Assembly: GCA_005877505.1 (NCBI GenBank)
Contig: VBOO01000018.1
Span: forward strand, 1 to 36,582
Direction: 5' to 3'
DNA: 36,582 nt
Source of the DNA: Nitrospirota bacterium
GTDB taxonomy: Bacteria > Nitrospirota > Nitrospiria > Nitrospirales > NS-4
The position numbers and the translations under genes were made by a program. This document shows positions 1 through 7,604 of this stretch, in pieces; within the stretch, counting starts at the first letter, position 1, and every line of letters starts with the position of its first letter. The notes under the pieces were generated by a model, which made no database searches, was not told where the DNA came from, and was given only the letters and a program-made list of their open reading frames with translations.

Positions 1-2
1 CC

Positions 3-1037
3 ATGCAGCTCCTGGCGGTCGTCGTCGGGATGTTGGGGCTCGGGGTTCCCACAGCCCTCGCGCAAGGGGCCTCGGACGCCTCCACGATTTACCGGCTCAA
101 CCCTGACAGTAACTTCCAGCGCGGCTGCTTCGCGCCGTGCATGTGTCCGATGTTCCAGAAGACCGGTGTCCGGGGGACGTTCGTTCTCACGCCCACCGGA
201 TTCGATGGGCTGTTCAACACGTACGCGGTCACCGACGTGAACTGGATCGTCGCCTCCGGCGATCATGAGCTGCGCGTGACCGGGTCCGGCACGTACAAGG
301 TCGGCTGCGAATTTGCCGTGCAGCAGGAACTCGCGCTCGATTTGAAGATCGGGGACCACCCGGTTCAACACTTCGACAGCGGGCTCGTGCCTGGCGGGGA
401 AAAGTTTCCAGCGATCAGCGTGACCATCTCGATGCACGGGCAAGTGTGTTTCGACACCGTGTTCTTCGTCGACGCCTCGCCGGTTCCCGCCGACCAGATC
501 CACCCATACAAGCTGGTGCCCGAGAGCACGTTCCAGCAGGGCTGTTTTTCTCCCTGCCTTTGCGCGCTCGGATCGCCGCAGCCCCTCAGCGGGACCTTTG
601 CCCTGGTCGACCTGCGACAGGGCCCGCTGTTCACCGAGTTTGCGGTCGTCAACGTGGATTGGCTGGTTGCCAGGGATCCGGACGCATCGGGCATTCCGGT
701 GCGCGGGGCTGGGACCTATCGCGTAGAGGGCGAATTCGCGGCGCAACAGCAGCTCAGTCTGGACTTGTATGTGGGCGATGACGGCCCGACACACTTCGAC
801 AGCGGGCTGATGGCAGGCGGAGGCGAGTTCCCACGCATCGATATTTCAGCCTCGGTTAACGGACAGCACTGCTTCGATACCGTGATCAACCTGCACGCGC
901 TTCCGTCTGATCAAACGACAGCGGTGATCGGCCGGGATCCTGCCGTGTTCAGCCAGGTCGAACCGAGTGTTAGAGGTCCTTGTAGCCTACGCTTCGAGAA
1001 ACAGCTCGCGGCCTTTTGGTCCACGGCGCCTCGGTGA
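3..1037 (+). CDS. Exported two-repeat Cys-rich protein, function unknown (5' end probably cut)
   Basis: I do not recognise a named family. The N-terminus is hydrophobic and ends in an ALA|Q-like signal cleavage region near residue 21, but the usual positive residues before the hydrophobic core are missing, so the true start probably lies upstream of the window. The mature part holds two repeats of about 135 residues (about 28-165 and 166-300). Each opens with a Y-x-L-x-P-x-S-x-F-Q-x-G-C-F motif followed by a C-x3-C-x-C cluster (CFAPCMC and CFSPCLC). Each also carries a G-T-Y-x-V strand, an HFDSGL motif and a CFDTV motif near its end. The paired cysteines suggest disulfide-stabilised beta domains outside the cytoplasm (inference). 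The last 40 residues match neither repeat. No neighbour on the same strand gives a functional hint. Confidence 0.7.
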   Translation: MQLLAVVVGMLGLGVPTALAQGASDASTIYRLNPDSNFQRGCFAPCMCPMFQKTGVRGTFVLTPTGFDGLFNTYAVTDVNWIVASGDHELRVTGSGTYKVGCEFAVQQELALDLKIGDHPVQHFDSGLVPGGEKFPAISVTISMHGQVCFDTVFFVDASPVPADQIHPYKLVPESTFQQGCFSPCLCALGSPQPLSGTFALVDLRQGPLFTEFAVVNVDWLVARDPDASGIPVRGAGTYRVEGEFAAQQQLSLDLYVGDDGPTHFDSGLMAGGGEFPRIDISASVNGQHCFDTVINLHALPSDQTTAVIGRDPAVFSQVEPSVRGPCSLRFEKQLAAFWSTAPR

Positions 1038-1140
1038 CTACCGGTCGGATGCTCTTGGACGTCCCTCAGGGCGTCTCCCTATTAGATACGGGGAGGTCAC
1101 GAGAGTCGTCCTCAAAGGACGGCAGAAACGGAAGTGAAGA

Positions 1141-1200
1141 AAGTGAGGTCAGAGTCCCATTATCGAGTCAGGGATTCGAAAAGGGACTCTGACCCCATTT
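1141..1200. repeat. Hairpin repeat, copy 1 (REP-like)
   Basis: A GGTCAGAGTCCC arm and its complement GGGACTCTGACCCC enclose about 30 bases, so the unit can fold into a hairpin. A nearly identical unit lies 459 bases further on at 1600-1660. The architecture resembles repetitive extragenic palindromes mobilised by REP-associated Y1 transposases in other bacteria; no such transposase is in the window. Confidence 0.8.
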
Positions 1201-1211
1201 ATGCTTACCAA

Positions 1212-1418
1212 TTACTTCGCGACTTTCCTTTCTAAGAGGGTGTCGACCTTGGATTCCAGGATATAAAGCTGCAATATAAAATACGCGAGAATGGCACCAA
1301 GCCCTGCCTGTAGCCAATCTAGCTTGGTGGCCGTCATCTCGATCCCGATGTAGCCCCAGAGCAGCAGAGTTAACGCAAGAAGAATCCCTTTAATCCAGCG
1401 CATCACATTGCCTTCCAT
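1212..1418 (-). CDS. Small membrane protein, 68 aa, function unknown
   Basis: The protein has two hydrophobic stretches (about residues 8-28 and 35-54), separated by a short loop, and a charged C-terminal tail (KVDTLLERK). This suggests a two-pass inner-membrane protein with a short cytoplasmic helix. The ATG at 1418 is supported by a strong ribosome-binding site on the minus strand (GGAGG, about 4-5 bases upstream). Lower GC than the neighbours and a position between two copies of the same hairpin repeat suggest a small acquired segment (inference). I recognise no family. Confidence 0.65.
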   Translation of the reverse strand: MEGNVMRWIKGILLALTLLLWGYIGIEMTATKLDWLQAGLGAILAYFILQLYILESKVDTLLERKVAK

Positions 1419-1599
1419 CTTCCCTCCTTTTCTACTGCTGTTTCAGCCGGTCATCTAAACGCTTCATCTGTTCATCGATGTGGCCCACCGGAAATATGCC
1501 CATATTGCACCGCCAATTTCAGTATACCAGTTCGCACAGATGATGATACTACCCGCGAATCGCACCGATTGCAAGATTAATGGAAAAGTTGTAATGGAA

Positions 1600-1660
1600 A
1601 AGTGGGGTCAGAGTCCCATTATCGAGTCAGGGATTCGAAAAGGGACTCTGACCCCACTTA
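1600..1660. repeat. Hairpin repeat, copy 2; otherwise gene-free 1419-1718
   Basis: Same unit as 1141-1200 in the same orientation, differing at only a few positions over about 60 bases. It carries complementary arms (GGGGTCAGAGTCCC and its reverse complement). The rest of 1419-1718 shows no convincing gene: the short open frame starting at 1480 is made partly of this repeat and has no ribosome-binding site. Confidence 0.8.
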
Positions 1661-1718
1661 CTCCCCACTTACTCCCCGTCACTTCTCGGCCCGGATCGTC
1701 AGTTGGGTGGAGAAACCG

Positions 1719-2439
1719 CTACTCGGCGTAGATCAGTAACAAGACCCCGATGAGCAGGATGCGAGCCGACCAGGCCAGCCCCCAGCTCGATCGGGCGCCC
1801 GTGACTCGGTCCCCACTCAGTGCCAGCGTCTGGAAAGGATTGTCGGCCAGCTTGCACATGCCGGCCAGAATCGCGGTCGTCCCCATCACACTGTGGTGGA
1901 TCGCGATCGCGGCGGCTGACGGGTGAGCGCTGTGACTGTGGAGAAAGAGCATGAGGCCCCCGAAAAGAGCCAAGACCGGAAGCGGCGCTCCCCACGCCGG
2001 ATGCCTGGCACGTCCCATCCGCCTGAACACCTTCACGAATCCCACGCAGAGGAGCAGGATCGCATACAGTTTGTGCTGGATCGTTTCATAGTCGTCACTG
2101 AAGAAGGTCTGGCTAAAACTGAGAGACCCGATCGGCCAGGCGTCGTAGTCGCTCCAGACCATCAGGTACCCACCGGCGGCCAGCATCGCGGCAGGTAGCA
2201 GAAGCGCAACCAGGCCAGCGCTGCGGCTCCCATCACTCCGCGCAGCTCGCTGAACCCGATCAGCAGCACGAAAAACCCGGAAGGGACCCTTCCCATTGCC
2301 CGGCAACTCCGGATGTCTCATGGGCAAGCTGCTGGGAGGGCTGGGGCGTTTCGTCATAGTGCCCGGTGAAGGCAGAGAACACCAGCACGAACAGCAACGC
2401 GCTTGCCAGACCGACTGCTTCAGAATGAAACCGTCGCAT
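1719..2439 (-). pseudogene. CopD-like multi-pass membrane protein, two frameshifts
   Basis: The intact C-terminal two thirds reads as four to five membrane helices with conserved-looking histidines (an IQHK segment, HSHSAHP, IHHSVMG). The pattern recalls the membrane part of copper-resistance CopD-type proteins; family assignment is tentative. The N-terminal part lies in a different frame: an ATG at 2439 opens a signal-like helix (MRRFHSEAVGLAS...), 18 bases after the stop of the upstream gene. Coding sense moves frame near 2274 (beside a run of five A on the plus strand, reading FFVLLIGFSELRG) and again near 2215-2225, so two single bases seem to be missing within about 60 bp. Either the gene is decaying or the assembly has errors. 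It is the last gene of the minus-strand run that starts with the dehydrogenase. Confidence 0.55.
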
Positions 2440-2456
2440 GAGCTTTTCTCATCCAA

Positions 2457-3242
2457 TTACCTGAATTGTCTAGCTGCCTCAGACCAATCTTTTGGCCTGA
2501 CGGTCTTCTCTGGCCATTTCTCCTGGGACGCGACAGACGGCGCCGCCACAGCTTGCCGCTTGGTGTCCGTCAGCGCCTTCGCCTCCTCAGCGGTCTCAAC
2601 GATTCCTCCCCTGATGTTCGTCCATCCCTCTCGGTTCCAGCGATCCAGCTCCCGTGCCAAGCTCATCGGACCCGGTCTGAGCAGGATGATCGGTCCACGC
2701 GGCAGCCTGTGCATGTCCGTCCATGCGTGTAGCTCAGGCAGCTCCAGCCGGTCGCCCCCGCTCATATAGAGCAGGTAAGCCCGCCGATCAAGCTCTTTCA
2801 GGGCCTGGACAGCCCCGGCCTCGGGGGCAGGCCGTTTAGCGCCGGAGCGAGGCAAGGGGATCTCCAGGTCAGGGGACCGCGAGCGTACGACCAACGCCGT
2901 GAGGGACACGAGCACAATCGCGCGCCGGCGGTCCCAGACAAAGAGCCTGGCTGTCGCCTCGGACGCCGTGACTCTCGGACTCACCGCCAGCCCGACCGCC
3001 GCCGTGCTTACGCCAACGCGCCGCGGCACGACGGACAGCAGCGCACGCCCGTCTCCGCCGGTCATCGCCCGCCCCAGGAGCTTATTCCCTTCCTTGAAGA
3101 GCAACACTTCTCCTCCGAGCGGTGGATGCGTGAGCAGGCCGTCTTCCAGAAGATCGGCGACCAGGGTGACCTGCTGGCCGGGCGCAGCGATCGTGTCATA
3201 GGCGATCAGCAGGCCGCGCGTCTTGTCCTCAGATGATGCCAT
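2457..3242 (-). CDS. Ig-like domain plus degenerate HAD-like domain protein
   Basis: 261 aa from the ATG at 3242, which overlaps the stop of the upstream small membrane gene by 14 bases; an earlier in-frame start would overlap that gene deeply. Residues about 10-95 look like a beta-sandwich (alternating strands with a TGGDGRA turn), similar to Ig or macroglobulin-like modules. Residues about 105-250 resemble an HAD-type fold: a hydrophobic strand AIVLVSLTALVV at the place of the DxDGT strand, a YLLYMSGGD strand like HAD motif II, and LPRGPIILL as in HAD-like phosphatases acting on phosphatidate. The nucleophile Asp expected in motif I is absent, so catalysis is doubtful. I see no signal peptide. 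The fold assignment is by eye and tentative. Confidence 0.6.
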   Translation of the reverse strand: MASSEDKTRGLLIAYDTIAAPGQQVTLVADLLEDGLLTHPPLGGEVLLFKEGNKLLGRAMTGGDGRALLSVVPRRVGVSTAAVGLAVSPRVTASEATARLFVWDRRRAIVLVSLTALVVRSRSPDLEIPLPRSGAKRPAPEAGAVQALKELDRRAYLLYMSGGDRLELPELHAWTDMHRLPRGPIILLRPGPMSLARELDRWNREGWTNIRGGIVETAEEAKALTDTKRQAVAAPSVASQEKWPEKTVRPKDWSEAARQFR

Positions 3243-3456
3243 GCCCGCGCCGGGCGAACGAGAAGGCGTCAAAGGCGGCGACGATCCCCAGCGACAGGAA
3301 GACCACGTCAGTGAATTCCCAGAGATTCGCCCAAGAGAGATAGAGGAGCACCGCGCTCGGCACGGCAAACCACACGCCTCGCCGGAGGCCGAGAACGAAA
3401 TGCCCGAGCCCGGCGAGCACCAGGCTCATGGCTGCCGCAAAGACCGCTCGCCCCAT
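3229..3456 (-). CDS. Small TM2-like membrane protein, 75 aa
   Basis: Three hydrophobic segments are visible: about residues 4-20 (containing GLGHFVLGLRRG), 28-45 and 48-63. The first helix followed by G-L-G-H-F-x-L-G-x-R-R-G resembles the turn of TM2-domain and related small integral membrane proteins (family knowledge; weak match). The start at 3456 lies 9 bases after the dehydrogenase stop and the end overlaps the next gene by 14 bases, so it is co-transcribed in a minus-strand operon. Function unknown. Confidence 0.6.
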   Translation of the reverse strand: MGRAVFAAAMSLVLAGLGHFVLGLRRGVWFAVPSAVLLYLSWANLWEFTDVVFLSLGIVAAFDAFSFARRGHGII

Positions 3457-3465
3457 GATGCGATC

Positions 3466-4611
3466 TTACCGACGGACTCGCGTTCGCCCGGATTGCCCTC
3501 GTCGGGGCACGGCACGCCGGGGCACGGCGCGCCGTGCCCCTACATCCTGTTTCTTGGCTCTCGCCTCTTCGAGCCGGGCCTCCGCCAGCGCGTCGGCGGC
3601 CTGGGCCGTGGTGAGACCCTCCGCGCGCGCCTTCCTGAAGATCGCATGGAGCGTCGCCGGGATCTGACTGACGAGCCGCTCGGCCTTGGCCCGGTCATAG
3701 CCTTTGGGGGCACCCTGGAGGCCGACCAGGATGCTCATGATTCCGCCGGCGTTGACCACGTAGTCCGGCGCGTAGAGGACGCCGCGCTCCTCGAGCCGCT
3801 TGGCGTCGGACGGGTCTTCCAGTTGATTGTTGGCGGCGCCGGCGATCGCGCGACAGCGCAGCTTGGGGATCGTCTTGCGGTTGAGCACGCCGCCCAGCGC
3901 GCACGGCGAGAGGACATCGCACTCCGATTGTAATATTTCATCCGGCTCGACCCGCCAGGCCTCGAACTCGCGTCGCGCCAGCATGGCCCGCTGGGGGTTC
4001 GTATCGGCAATGATGAGCCGGGCGCCGGCCGTCGCCAGCAGTTCTCCCAACTGATAGCCGACCTTCCCGACGCCCTGAATGGCCACCGTGCGATTCCGCA
4101 TGGACGGGTCCCCGTACACTTCCTTGAGACAGGTCTCGATGGCGTAGAGCACGCCCTTCGCCGTCGGATAGGAGGGATCGCCGCTGCCGCCTTTTTTCTC
4201 CGACGTGCCGGTCACGTGCCTGGTCTCCTTGCGGACGATCTCCATATCCGCGACGGTCATGCCCACGTCTTCGGCGGTGAGATAGCGCCCGTTCAGGCCC
4301 TCGACCGCCCGCCCGAAGGCCCGCAGCAGTCCCTCGGTCTTCATGCGCCGGGGATCGCCGATGATCACGGCCTTCCCGCCGCCGAGCGGGAGCCCGGACA
4401 CCGCGGCCTTATAGGTCATGGCTTGCGCGAGCCGCAGGACGTCCTGCAACGCCTCCTCCGACGAGGCGTAGGGCCACATGCGGACTCCGCCCAGGGCCGG
4501 ACCCAGGACCGTGCTGTGGATCGCGATGATCGCGTGCAGGCCCACCGAGTCGTCCTGGCAGAACACGACCTGCTCGTGGCCGCCGCGTTGCATGTCTTTC
4601 AGCACATCCAT
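3466..4611 (-). CDS. Leucine dehydrogenase-like (Glu/Leu/Phe/Val dehydrogenase family)
   Basis: NAD-dependent oxidative deamination of branched-chain amino acids to 2-oxo acids is the family reaction. From ATG 4611 the protein is 381 aa. It shows the substrate region GPALGGVRMW, the lysines at residues 68 and 80 (GLPLGGGKAV, the catalytic lysine position of leucine dehydrogenases), TAEDVG, the Rossmann motif GVGKVG, and the GAANNQL segment near the cofactor. An upstream in-frame ATG at 4659 would add 16 residues unlike the family. The C-terminus past EEARAKK runs into a palindromic repeat and is extended by an Arg-rich tail (RRAVPRRAVPRR), which is not part of the family fold. It heads a minus-strand run with two uncharacterised genes and a CopD-like gene; the physiological role is unclear. 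Confidence 0.88.
   Translation of the reverse strand: MDVLKDMQRGGHEQVVFCQDDSVGLHAIIAIHSTVLGPALGGVRMWPYASSEEALQDVLRLAQAMTYKAAVSGLPLGGGKAVIIGDPRRMKTEGLLRAFGRAVEGLNGRYLTAEDVGMTVADMEIVRKETRHVTGTSEKKGGSGDPSYPTAKGVLYAIETCLKEVYGDPSMRNRTVAIQGVGKVGYQLGELLATAGARLIIADTNPQRAMLARREFEAWRVEPDEILQSECDVLSPCALGGVLNRKTIPKLRCRAIAGAANNQLEDPSDAKRLEERGVLYAPDYVVNAGGIMSILVGLQGAPKGYDRAKAERLVSQIPATLHAIFRKARAEGLTTAQAADALAEARLEEARAKKQDVGARRAVPRRAVPRRGQSGRTRVRR
3504..3540. repeat. GC-rich palindrome, copy 1, inside dehydrogenase 3' end
   Basis: A perfect 22-base palindrome centred on GGCGCGCC (GGGGCAC...GTGCCCC) at 3519-3540, preceded by a partial copy at 3504-3518. The same palindrome recurs as a 28-base version at 12811-12838. 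Here it is translated as the Arg/Pro-rich tail of the dehydrogenase. Confidence 0.85.
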
Positions 4612-4707
4612 TTCACGGTCACCTGAAGAGTCAGCGCGACGGGTTATAGCACAATTCACGAAGGGAGGACAGTGTCGCCGATGCGTGATGCAACAGGCCT
4701 GATTGGT

Positions 4708-4736
4708 TTGACAATGTCAGGGCTTCTCGGTAGACT
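4708..4736 (+). promoter_or_regulatory. Sigma-70-type promoter for uppS operon
   Basis: TTGACA (4708-4713), 17-base spacer, TAGACT (4731-4736). The uppS ATG begins only 6 bases after the -10 box, which places the expected transcription start at or beside the start codon: a leaderless message is likely. Confidence 0.65.
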
Positions 4737-4742
4737 CCCCCC

Positions 4743-5558
4743 ATGCCAAAGCTGGACGCGTCCGAGCTCGAACACCTGTCGGAGTCAGATTTGCAGTCGC
4801 TGTTGATCCCCGACCTGCTGCCCCGGCACATCGCCGTCATCATGGATGGGAACGGCCGCTGGGCCGCCCAGCGGGGGCTGCCCCGGATGGCGGGACATAC
4901 CGAAGGGATCAAATCCGTCCGGGAGATGATCACGCTCTGCCGGGACCTCGGCATCAAGGCGCTGACGATCTACGCCTTCTCGCAGGAAAACTGGAGGCGG
5001 CCCGCGTCCGAAATCAATGCGCTGATGTCGCTGCTCCAGCACTACCTCCAGGTGGAGATGGAAGCGCTCATCGAACAGGGCGCCCGCTTCCGGGCCATCG
5101 GACGCATCAACGCCCTGCCCGAATCCGCGCTGGCGTGGGTGCGCAAAGTGGAGCGGGCGACCGCGCACCTCGACACGCTCAACCTGACCGTCGCGCTGAG
5201 CTACGGCGGGCGCTCGGAAATCGTGGACGCCGTCCGCCGGCTCGCCGAGGACGTGAAGAATGACGTCGTCAAGCCGGGTCAGATCGACGAGGACCTCTTG
5301 GAAGGCTATCTCTCCACCCACGGGCTCCCCGATCCGGACCTTCTCATCCGAACGAGCGGCGAGACGCGCATCAGTAACTTCCTGCTCTGGCAACTCGCCT
5401 ACACGGAGATGTACTTCACGCCCACGCTCTGGCCGGACTTCCGCCGGCGCGAGACCCTGCTGGCCCTGCTCGACTATCAGCGGCGCGAACGGCGCTTCGG
5501 CCAGACCCGCGATCAACTCGACCACCCGGACGACCAGGTCGGTAAAAGGACCGCTTAG
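4743..5558 (+). CDS. uppS: Undecaprenyl diphosphate synthase (cis-prenyltransferase)
   Basis: Condenses isopentenyl diphosphate units onto farnesyl diphosphate to make the C55 lipid carrier of peptidoglycan and polysaccharide synthesis. 271 aa. The signature HIAVIMDGNGRWA places the catalytic Asp at residue 35 with Arg39 and Trp40. HTEGIKSVREMI follows, then YAFSQENW, a LSYGGRSEI segment, and the C-terminal GLPDPDLLIRTSGETRISNFLLWQ that binds diphosphate. The first 28 residues precede the conserved core and match the length variation of the family. The gene heads a plus-strand run uppS-cdsA-dxr-rseP-proS. The stop codon overlaps the cdsA start by one base. The ATG is immediately downstream of a good promoter, with no room for a ribosome-binding site. 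Confidence 0.96.
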   Translation: MPKLDASELEHLSESDLQSLLIPDLLPRHIAVIMDGNGRWAAQRGLPRMAGHTEGIKSVREMITLCRDLGIKALTIYAFSQENWRRPASEINALMSLLQHYLQVEMEALIEQGARFRAIGRINALPESALAWVRKVERATAHLDTLNLTVALSYGGRSEIVDAVRRLAEDVKNDVVKPGQIDEDLLEGYLSTHGLPDPDLLIRTSGETRISNFLLWQLAYTEMYFTPTLWPDFRRRETLLALLDYQRRERRFGQTRDQLDHPDDQVGKRTA

Positions 5559-6361
5559 TGGATCCGCGGCGGGTCTACTCGGCCCTCGTCTTTTTTCCGC
5601 TGTTCTACCTTCTGGTACGTTTCCTGCCGCCGGTCGCCTTCTCGATCTTCGTCGCGAGCGGCATTCTCCTGGCCCAATACGAGTACTATCGCTTGCACTT
5701 CCCGCACCGATTCTCCCCGCCCGTGGGGCTTGGCCTTCTCTCCGGGCTCCTGATCACCATTGGGTTCGCAGTCCCCGGCCTGCTGCCCGAGCCGGCGACC
5801 ATCACCTTCATCGTCATGGCGATTCTGCTGAGCCACGTGCTCTCGGGCCGCGACCTCAAAACCGGGCTTCTCGACACCGCTGTCGTTGTGTTCGGGGCTT
5901 TCTATGTGGCGTGGCTTCTCGGCCATCTGATCCTGATTGACCGGCTTGCCAATGGTCCGCTGCTGATCTTCTTCCTCTTCCTGGTGACGTGGGCCAACGA
6001 TACAGCCGCATATTACGTGGGCACCCTGCTGGGGCGACATCCCCTGGCGCCGGTGATCAGTCCGAAGAAGACCTGGGAGGGTGCGATCGGCGGCCTGCTC
6101 GGGTCGGTGGCGGCCGCGTTCGCATGCCGTGCGTGGTTCCTGGCGTCACTGAGTATGAGCGAAACCTTCTGGTTGGGGCTCTTGCTCGGCCTCGCGGCAC
6201 CGCTCGGCGATCTCTGCGAATCCGCCTTGAAGCGCGGCGCCGGCGTCAAGGATTCCGGCAGGATCATCCCCGGTCACGGAGGCATACTGGACCGCGTGGA
6301 CAGCTTGATCTTTACGACTCCGGTTCTCTACTATGGCCTCCTCGCGATGCGACCTTTCTGA
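5558..6361 (+). CDS. cdsA: Phosphatidate cytidylyltransferase (CDP-diglyceride synthase)
   Basis: Makes CDP-diacylglycerol from CTP and phosphatidic acid, the precursor of bacterial phospholipids; acts in the inner membrane. 267 aa with about seven to eight hydrophobic segments. The family signature is complete near the C-terminus: S-x-L-K-R, then KDSGRIIPGHGGILDRVDS. SPKKTWEGAIGG lies before it. Translation starts at GTG 5558-5560, which shares one base with the uppS stop (TAGTG), so the two are translationally coupled. dxr follows 11 bases downstream. Confidence 0.95.
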   Translation: MDPRRVYSALVFFPLFYLLVRFLPPVAFSIFVASGILLAQYEYYRLHFPHRFSPPVGLGLLSGLLITIGFAVPGLLPEPATITFIVMAILLSHVLSGRDLKTGLLDTAVVVFGAFYVAWLLGHLILIDRLANGPLLIFFLFLVTWANDTAAYYVGTLLGRHPLAPVISPKKTWEGAIGGLLGSVAAAFACRAWFLASLSMSETFWLGLLLGLAAPLGDLCESALKRGAGVKDSGRIIPGHGGILDRVDSLIFTTPVLYYGLLAMRPF

Positions 6362-6372
6362 GGAATCAGCGC

Positions 6373-7548
6373 ATGAAGCGGATCGTCATTCTGGGTTCCA
6401 CCGGGTCCATCGGCACCAACACCCTGGACATCATCGGCAAGTTCCCTGAGAAGTTCCAGGCGGTCGGCCTCACAGCCAACGGCAACGTGGACAAGCTCGA
6501 AGAGCAGGTCCGGACATTTTCCCCGGCCGTCGTCGCCATGGCGGACCGAACCGCCGCGGAGCGCCTGCGCGCGCGGTGCAAGGGTCTGAGGACGACGATC
6601 CTGAGCGGGACGGACGGGCTCCTGCAGACTGCCACGCTGGCGGAGGCTGACCTTGTCATCTCGGCCATCGTCGGCGGCGCCGGGCTCATGCCCACGATTG
6701 CGGCGATCACGGCCGGCAAGTTCATCGCCCTGGCGAACAAAGAGCCGATGGTGATGGCGGGGCGCCTCATGCAGGAGGAGGCCCGCAAGCGCGGCGTCCG
6801 GATCTTCCCCGTGGACAGCGAGCACAGCGCGCTGTTCCAGTCCATGGAAGGACACCGCGTACAGGACATCCGCCGGCTCATCCTCACCGCTTCGGGCGGC
6901 CCGTTCTGGAACCTGACCCGGGAGCAACTGCGCGACGTCACAGTCGAGCAGGCCCTCAAGCATCCGAACTGGAAGATGGGCGACAAGATCACCATCGACT
7001 CGGCGACCCTAATGAACAAGGGCCTGGAGGTTGTGGAGGCCCGGTGGCTGTTCGACATCCCCGCTTCGAAGATCGAGGTGGTGGTCCACCGCGAGAGCAT
7101 CATCCACTCGCTCGTCGAGTACGCGGACCGCTCGGTGATCGCCCAGCTCGGCCTTCCGGACATGCGGACCCCGATCGCCTATGCGATGAACTATCCGGAG
7201 CGCGTCCCGCTGGACCTCCCGTCTCTGAACCTGGCCCAGATCGGCGCGCTCACGTTCTTCAACCCCGATCATGACCGGTTCCCCTGTCTCCAGCTCGGTT
7301 ACGACGCCCTGCGGGTCGGGGGCACGATGCCCGCCGCCATGAACGCCGCCAATGAAGTGGCCGTGCATGCCTTCCTGGACCGCCGGATCGGCTTCCTCGG
7401 CATCGCCGAAACCATCCGCCGGACCATGGACGCGCACACCCCAGTCGAGGTCTCGACGATCGAAGACGCGCTGCACACGGACGCCTGGGCGCGCGCGAAA
7501 GCCGTCGAGGTCGTGAACTCGCTCGCGGTGACGGCTCCGGTGACGTAA
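6373..7548 (+). CDS. dxr: 1-deoxy-D-xylulose 5-phosphate reductoisomerase
   Basis: Second step of the MEP isoprenoid pathway: NADPH-dependent rearrangement and reduction of DXP to MEP, which ultimately feeds the neighbouring uppS. 391 aa from ATG 6373, preceded by a weak AGGA site 9-10 bases upstream. The N-terminal NADPH motif GSTGSIGTNTLDII is at residues 7-20. ANKEPMVMAG, the metal-binding PVDSEHSALFQ, the TASGGPFW loop, and HPNWKMGDKITIDSATLMNKGLE are present. The frame is open upstream into cdsA, but the Rossmann start fixes the real beginning. Confidence 0.96.
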   Translation: MKRIVILGSTGSIGTNTLDIIGKFPEKFQAVGLTANGNVDKLEEQVRTFSPAVVAMADRTAAERLRARCKGLRTTILSGTDGLLQTATLAEADLVISAIVGGAGLMPTIAAITAGKFIALANKEPMVMAGRLMQEEARKRGVRIFPVDSEHSALFQSMEGHRVQDIRRLILTASGGPFWNLTREQLRDVTVEQALKHPNWKMGDKITIDSATLMNKGLEVVEARWLFDIPASKIEVVVHRESIIHSLVEYADRSVIAQLGLPDMRTPIAYAMNYPERVPLDLPSLNLAQIGALTFFNPDHDRFPCLQLGYDALRVGGTMPAAMNAANEVAVHAFLDRRIGFLGIAETIRRTMDAHTPVEVSTIEDALHTDAWARAKAVEVVNSLAVTAPVT

Positions 7549-7604
7549 TCGTGTCCGCCTCTGTGGTAGACTAGGAAGCACACTCGCAAGAGAGCACGAC
7601 GCGC

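Noticed and set aside
1040-1135. Stem-loop after the first gene (GACGTCCCTCAGGGCGTC) as a terminator
   Set aside because: The stem is short (about 7 bp) and no T run follows.
1480-1731. 83-codon open frame downstream of the 68-aa gene
   Set aside because: It crosses the hairpin repeat, has no ribosome-binding site and overlaps the end of the CopD-like gene on the opposite strand.
5989-6372. Upstream extension of dxr into cdsA
   Set aside because: The Rossmann motif of Dxr starts right after ATG 6373, and the extension overlaps the conserved cdsA C-terminus.
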